Positions 1-12,124 of a stretch of DNA of 64,000 nt are shown here, piece after piece. Position 1 is the first letter of the stretch. Each line of letters starts with the position of its first letter. Below the pieces are notes generated by a model. That model saw only the letters and a list, made by a program, of their open reading frames with translations. It was not told the DNA's origin and made no database searches. The DNA is from Tilletiaria anomala UBC 951 (lineage: Eukaryota; Basidiomycota; Exobasidiomycetes; Georgefischeriales; Tilletiariaceae), in assembly GCF_000711695.1 (NCBI RefSeq), contig NW_013546973.1, forward strand, positions 1 to 64,000, given 5' to 3'. Made by a program: the position numbers and the translations under genes.

Positions 1-70
1 AACCCTAACCCTAACCCTAACCCTAACCCTAACCCTAACCCTAACCCTAACCCTAACCCTAACCCTAACC
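1..70. repeat. Telomere repeat (CCCTAA)n
   Basis: The window starts with an uninterrupted tandem array of the unit AACCCT, about 11.5 copies, ending abruptly before unique sequence at 71. C-rich repeats at the 5' end of the + strand are what a left chromosome end looks like, and TTAGGG is the usual telomere unit of many basidiomycetes and filamentous fungi. The array is probably cut short by assembly, so its true length is not known. Confidence 0.98.
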
Positions 71-1171
71 GATTTTGCAGACGCATTGAGAACAGAACCT
101 TCAGGGATGAAAAGCTGGCCAGAATCGCAGTATTTTGGTTGACAATCTCAATACTCTCTTTATGCCAAGGTGAGCTGGTAGCCACACTGTAGCCTTGATG
201 CCGCGTAGGGTCACACTTGAAAGCCCTAATGACTCGGCAGCTCCTTAATAATGCAGCCTGGATCTATCAGGCAAACGGAATGAGCAACAGGGGACATAAA
301 TGCCAACAGAACTGCCATGCTCACACCCTGCGATCTAGCGCGTATTTTACACGCATGACACGGCTTCCTACGAACATCCTGCGTTCCAGTAACCCGCTGA
401 TTCTCAAACAAAGATCGCGAGTGCAGTTGCTACTGCGCTGAGTAAGATGCCTGCGATGGAGAAAGCCATGTCGCGAGATCACAACGACGAGATTAACCAA
501 GGGACCCAACGTGAAGAAACTGATCCAAAACGCGATGCTACCGTTTTCCAAGGCAACGCCCCCGATGACTGGTCGCGACCCATCGCTTTCAGCCGCCCAG
601 GTTACGAATGAGCAGAGAAAAGGTAGAGTAGGAGCGCAGGAGCGGAAGGGCCTTGTCAGTCATTTCGCGCGACGCGTTCTTTGGGTCGTTTCGTTGTAGG
701 TACTCAGCAAGCTATTAGGGTTACCGCAATGAAATTGTGTGCGAGCTTGGGGGTAAACAGTATCTGTTCGTACGTTGTGGACATTCTATCCGCGGTGCGT
801 TATTGGAGAATCGCTAGCAAAGTCTGAAAGTTATCACGAATCAAAAGCAGGGTCACTGATTACATCGTGCTGATTGCTGACCTCCGTCTATGATTCTTTT
901 TATTTTCCATTCGCTTACAGCTGCGTTGAATATCTACCAGGATCAAATTTTGCCCTGTCGACCTCACGCATGCGCTTTCAGGCGACAAGAGACATTCACA
1001 TGTGACAAGCTGCTGACCCACAGTCCAAGCGTCCGTACGTACTGTTTGGCACACAACTGACATGTCGCATGCCTTCGCGCGTGCGCGGCGGCAAGAGCAG
1101 TGGAAGAGAGTAGCTGTTGCATTCTATGCTTTTGGTCTGCATTACATGGACAATGTTGAAAGTTCTTCATG
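71..1171. other. Subtelomere without a recognisable gene
   Basis: About 1.1 kb of unique sequence between the telomere array and the stop codon of the first gene. The longest open frames are under 100 codons, lack any family resemblance and have no convincing splice partners. I see no RecQ-helicase-like subtelomeric gene, no satellite and no transposon. A lone TTAGGG lies near 715. The region includes the 3' flank of the GH36 gene. Confidence 0.6.
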
Positions 1172-4100
1172 TCATGCGCGCGTGTCGCCTTCAATGATGG
1201 TTGCTTTGAGGCTAACATGCCAAGCTTCGCGTGGTTCATGAGGGTGGGCAGGGTCAAGAGCAGACAAGTGTTTCAAGTAACTTTCTGCTTGGATTCGCAC
1301 CAGCGTGACATCCCCTGCATTATCTGAGTGGGCGCTCCAAAATTCCCTCTTAATTTCCTGACCGTCGATTTGCACTATTAGACCAGACAGAGAGCTGCTT
1401 TGGGGATGAGTGATGGCAAGGCCGAGCTCGCCAGCATAGCGCACGTGGAACCCCACGCGTAAGCTGAAGCCCACAAGGTTGTGAGCATCAGGTGCACTAG
1501 GGCAATGCATTTTTTCGGGCTGCAGGTGCAGTTTCGAGTCACTTGTCCAAGGAAGAATTGATGTTCCCTTTGCCATTGGGTGGATCTGAAGGCGCTGAGC
1601 GTTTCGCAGAAGATTTCCCAGTGTCGTGCCATCAAGCTCGGTGGGGGAAATCCAGTTCAAGCAGGTTATGGTTGCACCTCGGATCGGACGCTGAAGAAGC
1701 GACGGCAGGCCACGTGCTGGCGAGCTTGAGATCAACGAGCTGATGATGGCACTGATGACAAGGACCAGGATGACTCGAAGGGCGATCAATGGCCCGTACA
1801 CGATCATCAGCTCTTGTAACGACGGTTCAACTTTTGAGGGCCCTGCTGCCGTAGGAGGCTCGGCAAGTGGTGGAGTCGACAATGCTGATGACGAGCATGC
1901 GAAGCCATCTTCAGCGAGCGCTTCAAGTCCGACATATTTGTCAATTATACCGAAGCATGCGACTTGAACACTTGCACTCGCATCGCTCGGCTGCAGCGGA
2001 GCCACAAAGATGCAGTCAGATTGCCCCTCCTCAAGCCGCAAGGCAAGTATAGGTTCAGAGCTGAGCGTCCCATCTGGCATCGCTTGATGGGCATTGGAAT
2101 TGGGTACGACAACCAAAGCATGCGACGCCTTTGAGAAGATTGCGACGCGCTGCGTGCTGTTCCCCAAAGCTTCAGCGATGTGGCAAATGCGCAGTGTATC
2201 TACTGCATGGCCGTGGCGAATATTCCAGAGGCCGATGGTCGCGCCCCTGTTCGATCCATGATGGACCGCCATCTTGAGTGCTGAGCCGACGGGGTTGTGC
2301 ACCAGACGATCGAACACTGAAGCGGAGATCAAGCGAGTTGGTTGTGATGCTTGCACAATTCTCTGGGCAGCACCGGGTTGATTGCAGGCTGGAGCAAGAA
2401 GGGCGTCAGCGGCGTGGCTCGGCTGCTGCTGAATCGACTCGGAGATCCAGAGGCGAGCAGTGGAAAAGGCTCGTAGCGCTGCGTGGCTTTGCGTCCAAAC
2501 AGATGCGTCGCTGGCGCCAAACATGTCCATGTCCATGCGGATGCTCGGGATGTGGCCAGTGAGCAGCGCGTTGTAGGCATTGTGCAAAATGTGCCAGCGG
2601 TGTGCATCGTGCTCATGCGGAAAAAAATCGTCCGTGTTCCTGAAAGAAAACGCTTTATCATTCAATGCCACTATCAATGCGGTATCCACAAGCAATCACT
2701 CACCTGACTGTGAAGGACTTGTCTGTGGCTGTGAAAACTCGAAGGCTGTTCGTAAAGCTCGGACTAAGGGACATGCAGTGCAATATGCCTCCCCGCCCAG
2801 TCGGAAGCCAAGCGTCTGCCGCTTTCATCATGCCTTCCCAGCTTTGTGCGCCAAGGGCGGCAGCGCTTCTGCCGTTCTGGTGACGCAAAAAGTCCCATTC
2901 TGCTTGATTGTCGATCTTGACGAATTCGACGCCGCACGCCACGAGATGCTCGAAAGCATCACTCCAAAATCTTGCCAAAGCATCCGCAGAAGCTGGAACA
3001 AGAATTTCGTGTTGCGTCTGAGCAAGTAACGGTCGCCCTCCATGCAGCTCGTGAGAGCAATCACGGAGACGCTCAAGAGTACCATAACGTTCCCACGCAG
3101 GACTTGCTGCGCTCAAGCCATCCCAGTATCCTGCCAGCGTCGCCCACACGCCAACATGCTGGACAAAGGGGAACCTAGACTTGATGGCGCGTACGTAACG
3201 AGCTAGTGCCGGGCTTGCCGCGGACTCGGGCTCAACATCAACATCGAGTAAGTCGCCCGCTAGGTCAAACGAGTGCAGCATTCCCCTACTGGACCCCTCT
3301 TCCAAGGATACCTCGGCCCATCCATCGTCAATCAAGACAGACGTGATTGCGGCATCCCCATAGCGTTCGCTCGCCTGCTGCAGCGCTTTTAGAACTAGTG
3401 ATAGTTTGGGCCGAACGCCTGGCCCAAGAGCTTCCCAGGTGCAGAAGCCAAGTCCCGTGCTAGGATCGAGCGGATGAGATCTGTTAGCCAGGCTTGAAAC
3501 ACATGTACGGAGCTTTTGAGGCGTCGGGTTGAAGTCATGTTCATTCTTGCCATTCACCCGGAAATTTCCGATTGGGTCGGCTTCGGTGAGCATGGTGTCA
3601 TCCCCGATGTCGACATCGTCGTACTCGACAACAGTGCCCACACTAGATGTATCTGCATCCGACCCATAACCTGCCGCAGAAACAAAAGATGCCTTCCGAT
3701 GTGTGTTCGCACCAACGTCCGTATCTTGGATCCCATCGACAATGTGGTCTGGCATGCGGTCAAAAAAGCCAGGAGCGGACGACAGGGCGGAGCCTAGAGT
3801 CTGTCGAGCTTTACAAATGGCTGCCTCGATGACGTTGTGCAGCTGTGACTCGGTCCCTGTGGCCACCACAACGTGCGCTCGCTCGGGTGGCGTTTGAAGT
3901 GGATCGAAAGCAGAAACCCTAAGGTAGAGAGACTTGGCATCATGCGAGCGTAGGAGCGAAGTCGAGAATGTTGAGGTGGATATGGGAAAGAATACCGCGA
4001 TGCAGGAGCCCATTTTTAGGAAGCGCAAAACTAGCAAGCTTGCTCCGTACTGGGTGGACATGTCTGCAAAGGACGTCAATGTGCGCGAAGTGAGCCATGC

Positions 4101-4848
4101 CGTCCTGCAGAAGAGTAAAAACTCCATTAGTACTGCCGTTACCGTCACTTCTGTTGCAGGGCACTCACTTTGTACGTTCGAGGGAGACCCCACCGGTAAT
4201 AGTTGTGCATGGGGTGCAGACATGATAGTAGCTGTCCTCATCCTCAGTAGAAGCAAGCGCGAACGATAACAGCCTGACTTGAATGGGGTCTTCATTTCCA
4301 TCATGGTCGGTAGAAATGTTTGCATTCAGCTCCGGTATTGCGGCGTTGTCCTCGTTCGAAAGGCCCAGGACGGAAAATGTGCTGTCAGAGGGGCCATCAT
4401 CCCGACCAAGTACAGTTACGGTACCGTCGTTTGCGCCGTTGCCGAACCACTCGATTCGGTCATCCGGATGAATGCGGCGGTAGGTGAAATGGTAGTCTCG
4501 AATTGAAAGAGAAGATCGAGGTACTTTAAGCGCGCAGACATGAAGCCCTTTGAGAGCTGATGAAGTTGACGGTAGGAAGTCGAAAGCGGTCCAGCCTTCA
4601 ATAGTGCCGTCATCCGCAACATCGCGTGTTGATATTGCTGGAAGGTCCGTCCATATTTGTAGTGACCCGGGTTTGAGATCCGAAAAAGGTGAACATGAAT
4701 TATGTTCATGAGCGACAAAGAAAATCTCCAGCGAGTCATCCTTATTGCTCGCCAACGTGCTTTCAGATTTATGGGCACTCGAGACACGGAGGTGATGATG
4801 TGAATTGAGTGGCGGGTCGAAAACTGGTCGAGAGTGATCGGACGACAT
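1172..4848 (-). CDS. GH36 raffinose-synthase/SIP1-like alpha-galactosidase
   Basis: Glycoside hydrolase family 36 protein of the raffinose synthase / seed-imbibition type, expected to act on alpha-galactosides. Three exons, 4848-4169, 4104-2704 and 2639-1172, separated by two 64-nt GTGAGT...CAG introns; the first has a TACTAAT branch site. The joined frame gives 1182 residues, longer than plant members (about 750-900). Motifs in family order are LIDDGW (near residue 485), FVKIDNQAEW with the likely nucleophile Asp (near 624) and RNTDDFFP, which is created only by joining exons 2 and 3. The start is the first ATG of the long N-terminal frame. A strongly hydrophobic stretch near residues 970-993 suggests a membrane segment, unusual for this family. 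It is the gene nearest the telomere and is transcribed toward it. Substrate and transferase versus hydrolase activity cannot be told. Confidence 0.88.
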
Positions 4849-5478
4849 GGCGAGCTAGAAGTGATGCTCTTTTTCACTTTTATCTGCAAGTGGAGAGCGT
4901 TGAGCGAATATGGCGAAAGGGCAACCCCGAATGGAGTGCAATTGACCCGTCCTGAAGACGAAGGGGCTCCAGAAGCTCGAACCCCAACTCGACTGACGAT
5001 TCAGCGTAGCGCGCCGTACTCAAACGCACGATTCAATGGACCTGAGAGCACACTGTGCAGTCTGCTTGCACGAGAATTTTGCAGGTGTCGATGATGAAGC
5101 CCTCGACTTTATGCCCCTTCTGGAGACAAGAATAAGGAAGGGAGGGTGGTGGCTTCGTCCGTTGTTGTTGTTGTTGTTGTTGTTTGGTCGGTGGCTTGCG
5201 ATTCCCGAATGTTTGATTCATTACGACAGTGGGAGACTGCCGCAGTGACAGAAACTGTGGATTGCTGCAAAACGCTACGCAACAACTCAACGTCCAGATT
5301 ACGTAATTAAACTGGCCATCGATCACCACTTTTCGAGATAGACCCCGTCGTCACGAACTGAACTCTCATCTGGACGCTTCCACCAGCATTCAGCCCATGT
5401 CTTAAGCAGCCTCATTTGTACACTTAGTACGCACTCCTCGCTCGCATCTTGCTAAACATGTGATATTTGGAACTCGGT
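4849..5478. other. Divergent intergenic region
   Basis: 630 bp between the start codons of the GH36 gene (-) and the small mitochondrial-type gene (+), so it should hold both promoters. No open frame here resembles a protein. The only clear element is the GTT microsatellite listed separately. Confidence 0.6.
5161..5184. repeat. (GTT)8 microsatellite
   Basis: Eight perfect copies of GTT in the intergenic region between two divergent genes. It is non-coding as far as I can see and is a likely length-polymorphic site. Confidence 0.95.
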
Positions 5479-6221
5479 ATGGCACCACTCCCCCCCTTTT
5501 TGGTGCGTCTGGTTAGCGCTTACCTCACACAGGCGCTCACGCGAAGGGTGAGTATCTCAACATTACCTATGCCACATTTGTCTGTATATCCAGTTCGGAG
5601 GATCGCCGTGACTCATTATCATCGTTTTCAGCTGTCACGATCGCCGGTTTTCCTCCACGCTGTGGATCGCTTAATTCACTTTGTTGACCATCTACCCGCT
5701 CGAATCGAGGGAAAGGGTGTACCGCCATACCAAGGGCCCCCGATCTTTGACCCCAGGCAGAGGGGCGAATGGGGGGATGCAAGTGAGTGACGGATCGCTG
5801 CTCACCCTATCCTATCCCACTGCGAGCTTTAGATTCCTGGCCCTCGGCTCTCACCTGGCTCCCGCAGTACACTTGAGCTGCCACCCTGGCCGACTCGCTT
5901 TGCTGTTCTTGCACCGAAGACTCATAAATTGTGTTCACTCTTTTGCATCCAGTCAAGCGGCCCGACGACCCGGGGGAGCCGCACGACTGGAAATCCCCGT
6001 GGTCAAGCCTGCCCAAGCAGGCGCCGTCGTCTCAGCCTGCGTCAGTGCATAACGCTCACAAGGTGGCGGCGTCGACAAAAACTCCGCGAATACGGGTCAG
6101 GGCTCACACAGCGGCAAAGGATGCCGAAAGTGAACAAGCACAGGATGGAGATTCACAGAGAGAGCGATGGGCTCGGGAGATGAAAGAGCTGCAGGATAAA
6201 TTGCGTGGCCGTGGCGGGTGA
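5479..6221 (+). CDS. Small basic protein, possibly MRX7-like mitochondrial factor
   Basis: Three exons, 5479-5547, 5632-5782 and 5953-6221, joined by GTGAGT donors and CAG acceptors, give a 162-residue protein. The first exon encodes an amphipathic start (MAPLPPFLVRLVSAYL) that could be a mitochondrial presequence. Exon 2 contains LSRSPVFLHAVDRLIHFVDH, which resembles the 'RSP-F-hydrophobic-V-x-x-(I/V)H' core of fungal MIOREX component 7 (Mrx7) proteins as I remember them. The C-terminal half is charged and probably disordered, ending in a short coiled-coil-like stretch rich in Glu, Lys and Arg. The exon structure is well supported by consistent phases; the family assignment is tentative and rests on one short block. 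Confidence 0.6.
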
Positions 6222-6773
6222 CCCTGGCATGCTTGATGTGTGCTGAACCAGATCCCACTCACACTGTATTTGTATGTCCTGTTTTGCATCATGACATCTT
6301 TACATTGCTAGATCTTTCTACGGTCGCACTCCTGTGTTGTGGAGAATCGCCTTTGACGTACGTCTGTGTTAATTATGTTGCCTGTTGTAAGGAGTGTCCA
6401 ATGCTTGCTGTGCTGGGTCCCTTTCGTTTAGGGGTGCTGGATGCGGTTATAGCGCGTGGAAATGCGCGCCGCGCGAATTCGGGGAGCGCGAGAGATTGCG
6501 AACGCTCCCGCCAGGCCCCAGAACCACATGGATGTAAGGGTGTGTCACGGACGTTCAAGTTGTGCATTTATGTGTTTTCCTGCCTCACACCCTTCTGGCT
6601 TTTGTTTCCGATCCGGTGTTCAAGCAAGTTGAGAAACAAAAGGCTTAGAAGCCTGGCTCAAGTCCGGGGCTTGGTGCTGGCACAAGTTGTGGTAGCCATC
6701 GCGGCGTTCGTTGCGATACCGCCAGAAGTGTTCGACTGCACTTGTTGGTCCCATCAGCGTGCCAGTTGCCAAG
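6222..6773. other. Intergenic region upstream of CAP
   Basis: 552 bp between two + strand genes. The open frame that fills much of it has no family resemblance and no good upstream start. I see no repeat or RNA gene; it should hold the CAP promoter. Confidence 0.5.
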
Positions 6774-8534
6774 ATGGCGGCCACTTCAGGTATTGCAAAT
6801 CTGTCTACTCTCACCCAGAGGTGAGTGGCCATTTCTATGTATGATAAACCACTCGTAAGGGTGGAACTTAGCTCGGAAGCTGCCGAGCGAGCCAGTATGA
6901 AACTGACATATCCGTGCTGTCCTTTGTGAAGGCTCGAGGCAGCGACATCCCGACTTGAGGACCTCGCGCAAATTCATGGAGACCGTCTACTTGGTGGTGC
7001 GCTCTGTGCCCTTGGTGTAGCAGGCACAGCCGTTGCTGGAGGAGTGCCACAGCCTCCTCCCTTTCCTCCCTCCGCGCCCACAGCAGAGGAGCTGCCTCCG
7101 GCGGTGGAGGCATGGGATGAACAGATTACCCCGGCGCTCTCTGCGTACACCTCACTCAGCTTCCAGCTTGGAGATCTCATCGCAGACCAGGCAAAAAGCG
7201 TACAAGAAGCGTTTGAAGCGCAACGACACATTGTTTTGCTTGCTGCATCATCAGCTAAGCCTGGCAATGGCGGCCTGCAGAGCCCGACCTTTGCCAAGAT
7301 CGTCGAACCCCTACAAAAAGCGCTGATGGCTGTGACAGAGATTCGCGAAAAGAATAGGGCACAAAAGAAAATATTCAACCACCTCAGTGCCGTCTCTGAA
7401 GGTATTCCCGCTGCAGGATGGGTTGCCATTGAGCCCAAACCAGCGCCCTTCGTCGGTGAGATGAAGGACAGCGCACAATTCTACCTCAATCGAGTGATCA
7501 ATGACTTCAAGAATCAAGACAAAACCCATGTGGAATGGTGCCGCAGCGTTTCAAAACTACTTCAGACGCTGCAAGACTATGTCGAAGATAAGCACACCGT
7601 CGGACTAATGTGGAATCCAAAGGTGCGTCAAGCTCCATTGGCACCCAGGGCCTCGCATTGAAACCCTAGCCCCCATTCTCGGTTTGCAGGGAGGAGATGC
7701 TGCAAGCTTTGCAGGAAGACCCCCAGGTACGCCTCCCGCCCCTCCAGCTGCGCCACCGGCACCCGCACCGCCGAGCATGTTAGCTGGCGGCGGGATGGAG
7801 GCTGTCTTTGGTCAACTGAACCAGGGTGAAGGCATCACCAAGTCCCTGAAGAAGGTTGATCCAAGTCAAATGACCCACAAGAATCCATCACTGCGCACAA
7901 AGGATGAGCCGGTAGCTACATCGCCAAAGTCGAGCGGACCGCCAAAGATCCCATCCAAGCCGGAGTCGCTTCGGACAAAAAAGCCTGCGAAGACTCAGCT
8001 TGATGGTACCAAGTGGATGATCGAGAACTACGAAGACAATCGGAGCATTGTCATCGAACAGACTGAGATTAGTCATACAGTCAACATCTTCAACTGCAAG
8101 AACTCGATTATTCAGATCAAGGGCAAGGTGAATGCGGTCTCCATGGGTGAGTGGCGCGTGACGTAGCCACTAAGTCTAAGAGAAGCCTGAAAAGTCCTGT
8201 TCGTTGCGCAGTATCCTGCTCAAAGACATCTGTTCTCGTAGACTCGCTCGTCTCTTCGCTATCGGTCACTTCATCCCCCTCTTTTGTCGTTCAAGTCACT
8301 GGCAAGGTTCCAACTGTCCTGATCGACGCTACCGACAGCGGCCTGTTGTACCTGTCCAAGGAGAGTCTCGACGCTGAGATCATCACGGCCAAGTGCTCTG
8401 CTATCAACATAAGTGTCCCGCTGCAAGGTGGCGAGGACGGCGAATTTATCGAGCATGCGTTGCCAGAGCAGATGAAGCACACGTTCCAGCAGGACGGCAA
8501 ATTCAAGACGGAGATCATTGCCCACACCGGCTGA
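6774..8534 (+). CDS. SRV2: Adenylyl cyclase-associated protein (CAP/Srv2)
   Basis: Actin-monomer recycling factor that in yeasts also binds adenylyl cyclase in the Ras-cAMP pathway. Four exons, 6774-6820, 6932-7622, 7690-8146 and 8212-8534, give 505 residues, normal for the family. The N-terminus carries RLEAATSRLEDLA, the cyclase-binding RLE motif, which is completed across intron 1. A helical domain follows, then a proline-rich linker (GTPPAPPAAPPAPAPP) at about residues 255-270, and a C-terminal beta-helix CARP domain with GTKWMIENYED and LYLSKESLDAE. The ATG at 6774 was chosen because it alone joins in frame with the RLE motif. Introns are 111, 67 and 65 nt. It lies in a + strand run but shares no obvious function with its neighbours. 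Identification is firm. Confidence 0.95.
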
Positions 8535-9275
8535 GGCATCTCCGGATGAATGTGGTCCTCTCGGGGACGAGATCGTAATGAGAAAGATGAGCGTGTGAAT
8601 TGCATGCAAGTGACCTGGCAGTTTGATAACCCTTAGCCTTGTTCGAGTTGCCGTGGCCAGCAGCCAATGGCATTTCTTGTGACAACTGCTTCCTGTAGGA
8701 GACGTGGCGGCTCCTCTCAATGTACCAAATGGAGGAGTGCTTGGAGCACTTCGCCTCGCTTTTGAGCTGAAGAACGCGAACCCGACCTGCGAGCCATGAG
8801 TAGCCGCCAGCAAAAGCCTTGCGTCGAAGGGATGCTGAAGTTTAGAATGTGGCCGAAACTTGTGATTGTGGGGCCGACGGCACGGCATTTGCTTTAAGAG
8901 CTGAGACCAACAACAGAAGATGAGTGCGGCGGCGAACACGCCTGTAGATCTTTTTGCCTTCTCTCGATGGCCGCCGCAGGTTTGGACTGTGTCGGGGTCT
9001 GGGAACCATGCCTAGCTTACATGTCGAACAACGCGATGAGGATCAAAGGAGCACTGCCGGGGCTCGCTGCCAAACGTTGAACGTCAGGTATTTCAGCCGA
9101 TGCTGCCTGCCGCTGGGTATTCGAGGAGCCTAGCATTCGGGACTCTCTCTCTATACGCTTTGCCGCCTAAAGCGCTCACAGAGCGCTCACAGCGACCCTC
9201 CTTTTCCCCGTTGGCTCGTTGGCATCTGCATCAGGCGTATTTTCTGAGGACTTTATCAGTGTGGCCCTCGCAAAT
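8535..9275. other. Intergenic region with an 11-bp tandem duplication
   Basis: 741 bp between CAP and the F-box-like gene. Long antisense frames here are continuations of the shadow of CAP and show no family features. The only small structure I see is an 11-bp unit (AGCGCTCACAG) present twice in tandem at 9171-9192, about 85 bp before the next ATG, where it could be promoter sequence or 5' UTR. Confidence 0.5.
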
Positions 9276-11624
9276 ATGGCAAGCACAGCGAATGAGATGG
9301 ACGTCGACGTGCGGCCAGGGCGGTGCTTCTTCACGACCTTGCCTCCGGAGGTGATGGACACCGTAGGCTACTATATTGCCATTTCTTCTCCCGGATCTCG
9401 ATCCGATCCTGTTGGTACTAACGCCCCGCCCGATCACGGAACTCATCGCCACCATTATACAAGGTCGAAGGGCCGCGAAGCCGATAAAGCACGCGACATG
9501 CTTGGGTCAGGCCCGCCTGCCTATGCCACACCGCCAGCACAGCTCATCTCACTCTTATTGTCGTGCAAGTATGTCTACAACATGTTGAACGAGACCGCAA
9601 GCCCAGGGCTCTATGCACGCATCTTCAAGACCAAATTCGATTATGAAAGCATCGCTAGGCGCTTTGGGCAAGATGCGGTCGACGCAAAAAGCCTTACCAT
9701 CGAACTCAAGAAGAGGTGCCGGTGCCTCAAACGAATCAAAGCGACCGTCATGGGCAGAAGAATCAGGAGGGCCGGTCTGTCCGACGAGGAATCACAAAAG
9801 GAGATGGAGGAGAATCTTTGGCTGGCGTATCTGATGATGCTCGAGAATGGTAAGCTGGTTTCCCTTTGCCTATCCCACGGCGAGTTGCTTATTTGCCACA
9901 CACCCTACAGATGGCAAGAATCGTTACCAGTTACGATGGGCCTCCATCGACAGATACTTACACATGCACTACGAGCAAGAAATGCTTGGCAGTATCATCA
10001 AGCCTGGCTACCCGCCAGACTCAGTCGACCGCGCCCTCTCCCTGCACTTGCACTATCTTGTCTTTGGGGACAAGGAACTCTCGCAAGAGACTCCGCAGGA
10101 CAGTGAGGAACGGATGTTTGTACTGCGTCCATATGTCTTTGCAGCCCACAAGGTGTGCTGTTTTCTCAAGATGATGTGTCGTCTGGTTGCTTGCTGACAG
10201 CTGGCCATTCTCTGACATAGTTCAACCCCTACTTGGCGCCATGGATGGTCTGGGATCTTCCGACTGGCGACAAGGAACTGCCGGTCACACAGCCTGGCAT
10301 GATCGACGAAAATGGCGAAATGGCGAGCGAAGTACACGATCCTTTCCTGATGGATTACTCGTTTCAAACACGCACTTGCACGATCGAGCATTGCGCGCAG
10401 AAGCTCCACCTAGCTGCTCCTGTTCTGGCACACGCTGCTTGCCTGATGTTCTTTCAGCGCGTCGAGCGTGATCCCGCGGCCATGGGCCTTGCTCATTTGC
10501 GCGAAGGAGCCGGGGAGGCAGCTAGCATTGCCGAAGCTGCAGCTGCAGCGGCCGCAGGAAACGATCAGGCCGCATCACGCGACAGTGTTGGCGGCTGGGC
10601 GCTTGCACAGGTCTTCGAAGGGATGAACTTCACTGCACCCGCGCAGAGTTCTCAAGGACGGCACGACAGGCGCTTTGGTGCTTTCAATAGGCGGAGAGCA
10701 AACCTTGCTGAGGCCACCATGCTCCGCTCTATACATCATGACAAGGATTTTGCGCGCCTCATGGCCTGCTGCGACCCAAGGTCGGGCATCGGCTTGAGAC
10801 CGAGCTTTCACGCAGGTGATTTCGAAGGCGCGTGGGAGGGGAGGTTCAGCTTCTTCGACTTTGACAGTTACCGAGACATGCTCGCGGGCCTGATGAGTAG
10901 CCTTTATGAAGGCCCTTTCGGCGAACAGCCGCAGGTATGGAAATTAAAAGAGAGGATGGTGAGACTTGGCGAGCATGATCACAAGGGAGGCGAAGGTAGC
11001 ATCCTTTCGGCGGGCTACCTCGGCACACGACAAGAAGCAGAAGACGAGCAAGCATATGGCTGCGCTAGCGCCGATGAGAATAGGCCACCAAACGACATTG
11101 TTAGACGGAGAGGCCAAAACATCAAACTATTTCAAAGGCCCACAGGGCGAGCGCTAGATGACATGCGCTCGCCATCCGACTCTTCCTGGAGCTGGCAGCG
11201 CTCTTCGCGGCATACAAGAGACGACAGCCAGGAATTTCCGTCCTTTGGCGCCGATGAGCTAAGCACTGTGGAAGAGATTGAATACGGCGACGATCCAGAC
11301 AAATTTGAGCTTCGTTTGTCCGGGTCGGGGCATTCCGCATGGGGGAGATTCAACCTTCAAGGTCGGATCAGGAGCTGGGACGGCATGATGATCATGAAGA
11401 AGGAATATACACCCGACGGCCGCGGCCGGTGGCTCTACCGAGGGTACGCGCTTGGAGGCGGCAAGCTTGTTGGACGGTGGCGCGATACGTTTACCCCCGA
11501 GAGCATGAGTGGTTACGAAGGGTGAGTGCATTCATCTGCGCGATCTTTGCCGAGGCTTTGTGGGCTGATTTTTGCTGCTCCGCACAGATGTTTCTGCCTG
11601 TACAAACGTGAACAGGCTCTCTGA
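9276..11624 (+). CDS. F-box-like protein of fungal type
   Basis: Four exons, 9276-9849, 9911-10152, 10221-11521 and 11588-11624, give 717 residues. Residues about 13-40 (FFTTLPPEVMDTVGYYIA and on) look like an F-box, the Skp1-binding part of SCF ubiquitin ligases. The C-terminus has WEGRFSFFDFDSYRDMLAG and, 250 residues later, RWLYRGYALGGGKLVGRWRD with a final GYEGCF; these blocks match a conserved C-terminal module I associate with uncharacterised basidiomycete F-box proteins. The middle holds Ala-rich and charged low-complexity stretches. The frame is open upstream of 9276 but the first in-frame ATG there is MASTANEMDV, used here. The last exon is only 37 nt and supplies the end of the conserved block. 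Target proteins are unknown. Confidence 0.75.
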
Positions 11625-12124
11625 CGAACTCGCCCCTGTTTGTTGTATTCTCATACCCAGAGACGAAATATGCACCTGCACAAGCATAATACAAAGTAAA
11701 CGCAATTAGCAATGTATTGTCAGCTGATTTGATCATGGTACACACGTATGTACGTACCCTATCGCATTGCGCTTGTTGAATGTCGACAAAGTGTGAGCAC
11801 CGCTGCGGCCGGTGCAAAGCTAAACCCGATGGCGCAATTCGGAAGAATTTTGATTTGCTTCCTCGGACTGCTGCACTGGTGACCCGCCAGCCCCCGGAAT
11901 GGCTTCCGTTGTCCGGCAAATCTTTTTTATCTTTTCGCCCACTGTGTCGGACAACACATTGCCGCGTTGTTGGTGATAAGAGCCGTTTGGAAAATTGCCT
12001 TCTACTTGTTGATATGGTGGCCAAGTTCTTTCGGTACTGCTAACATTCCTCGCCCCTGTCCCTCTACCTACGCTCGTCCATTTACTACTCGTTTTAAAAG
12101 GGGCGATCTGAAACGTTCACGAAC
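11625..12124. other. Intergenic region upstream of permease
   Basis: 500 bp between two + strand genes, somewhat AT-rich, with no open frame or repeat that I can support. It should carry the 3' end of the F-box-like gene and the permease promoter. Confidence 0.5.

Noticed and set aside
714-720. Lone TTAGGG near 715 as interstitial telomere
   Set aside because: A single hexamer is expected by chance; no tandem copies around it.
8271-8939. 222-codon - strand frame overlapping the end of CAP
   Set aside because: Half of it is antisense to the CAP beta-helix exon and the rest has no protein-like pattern.
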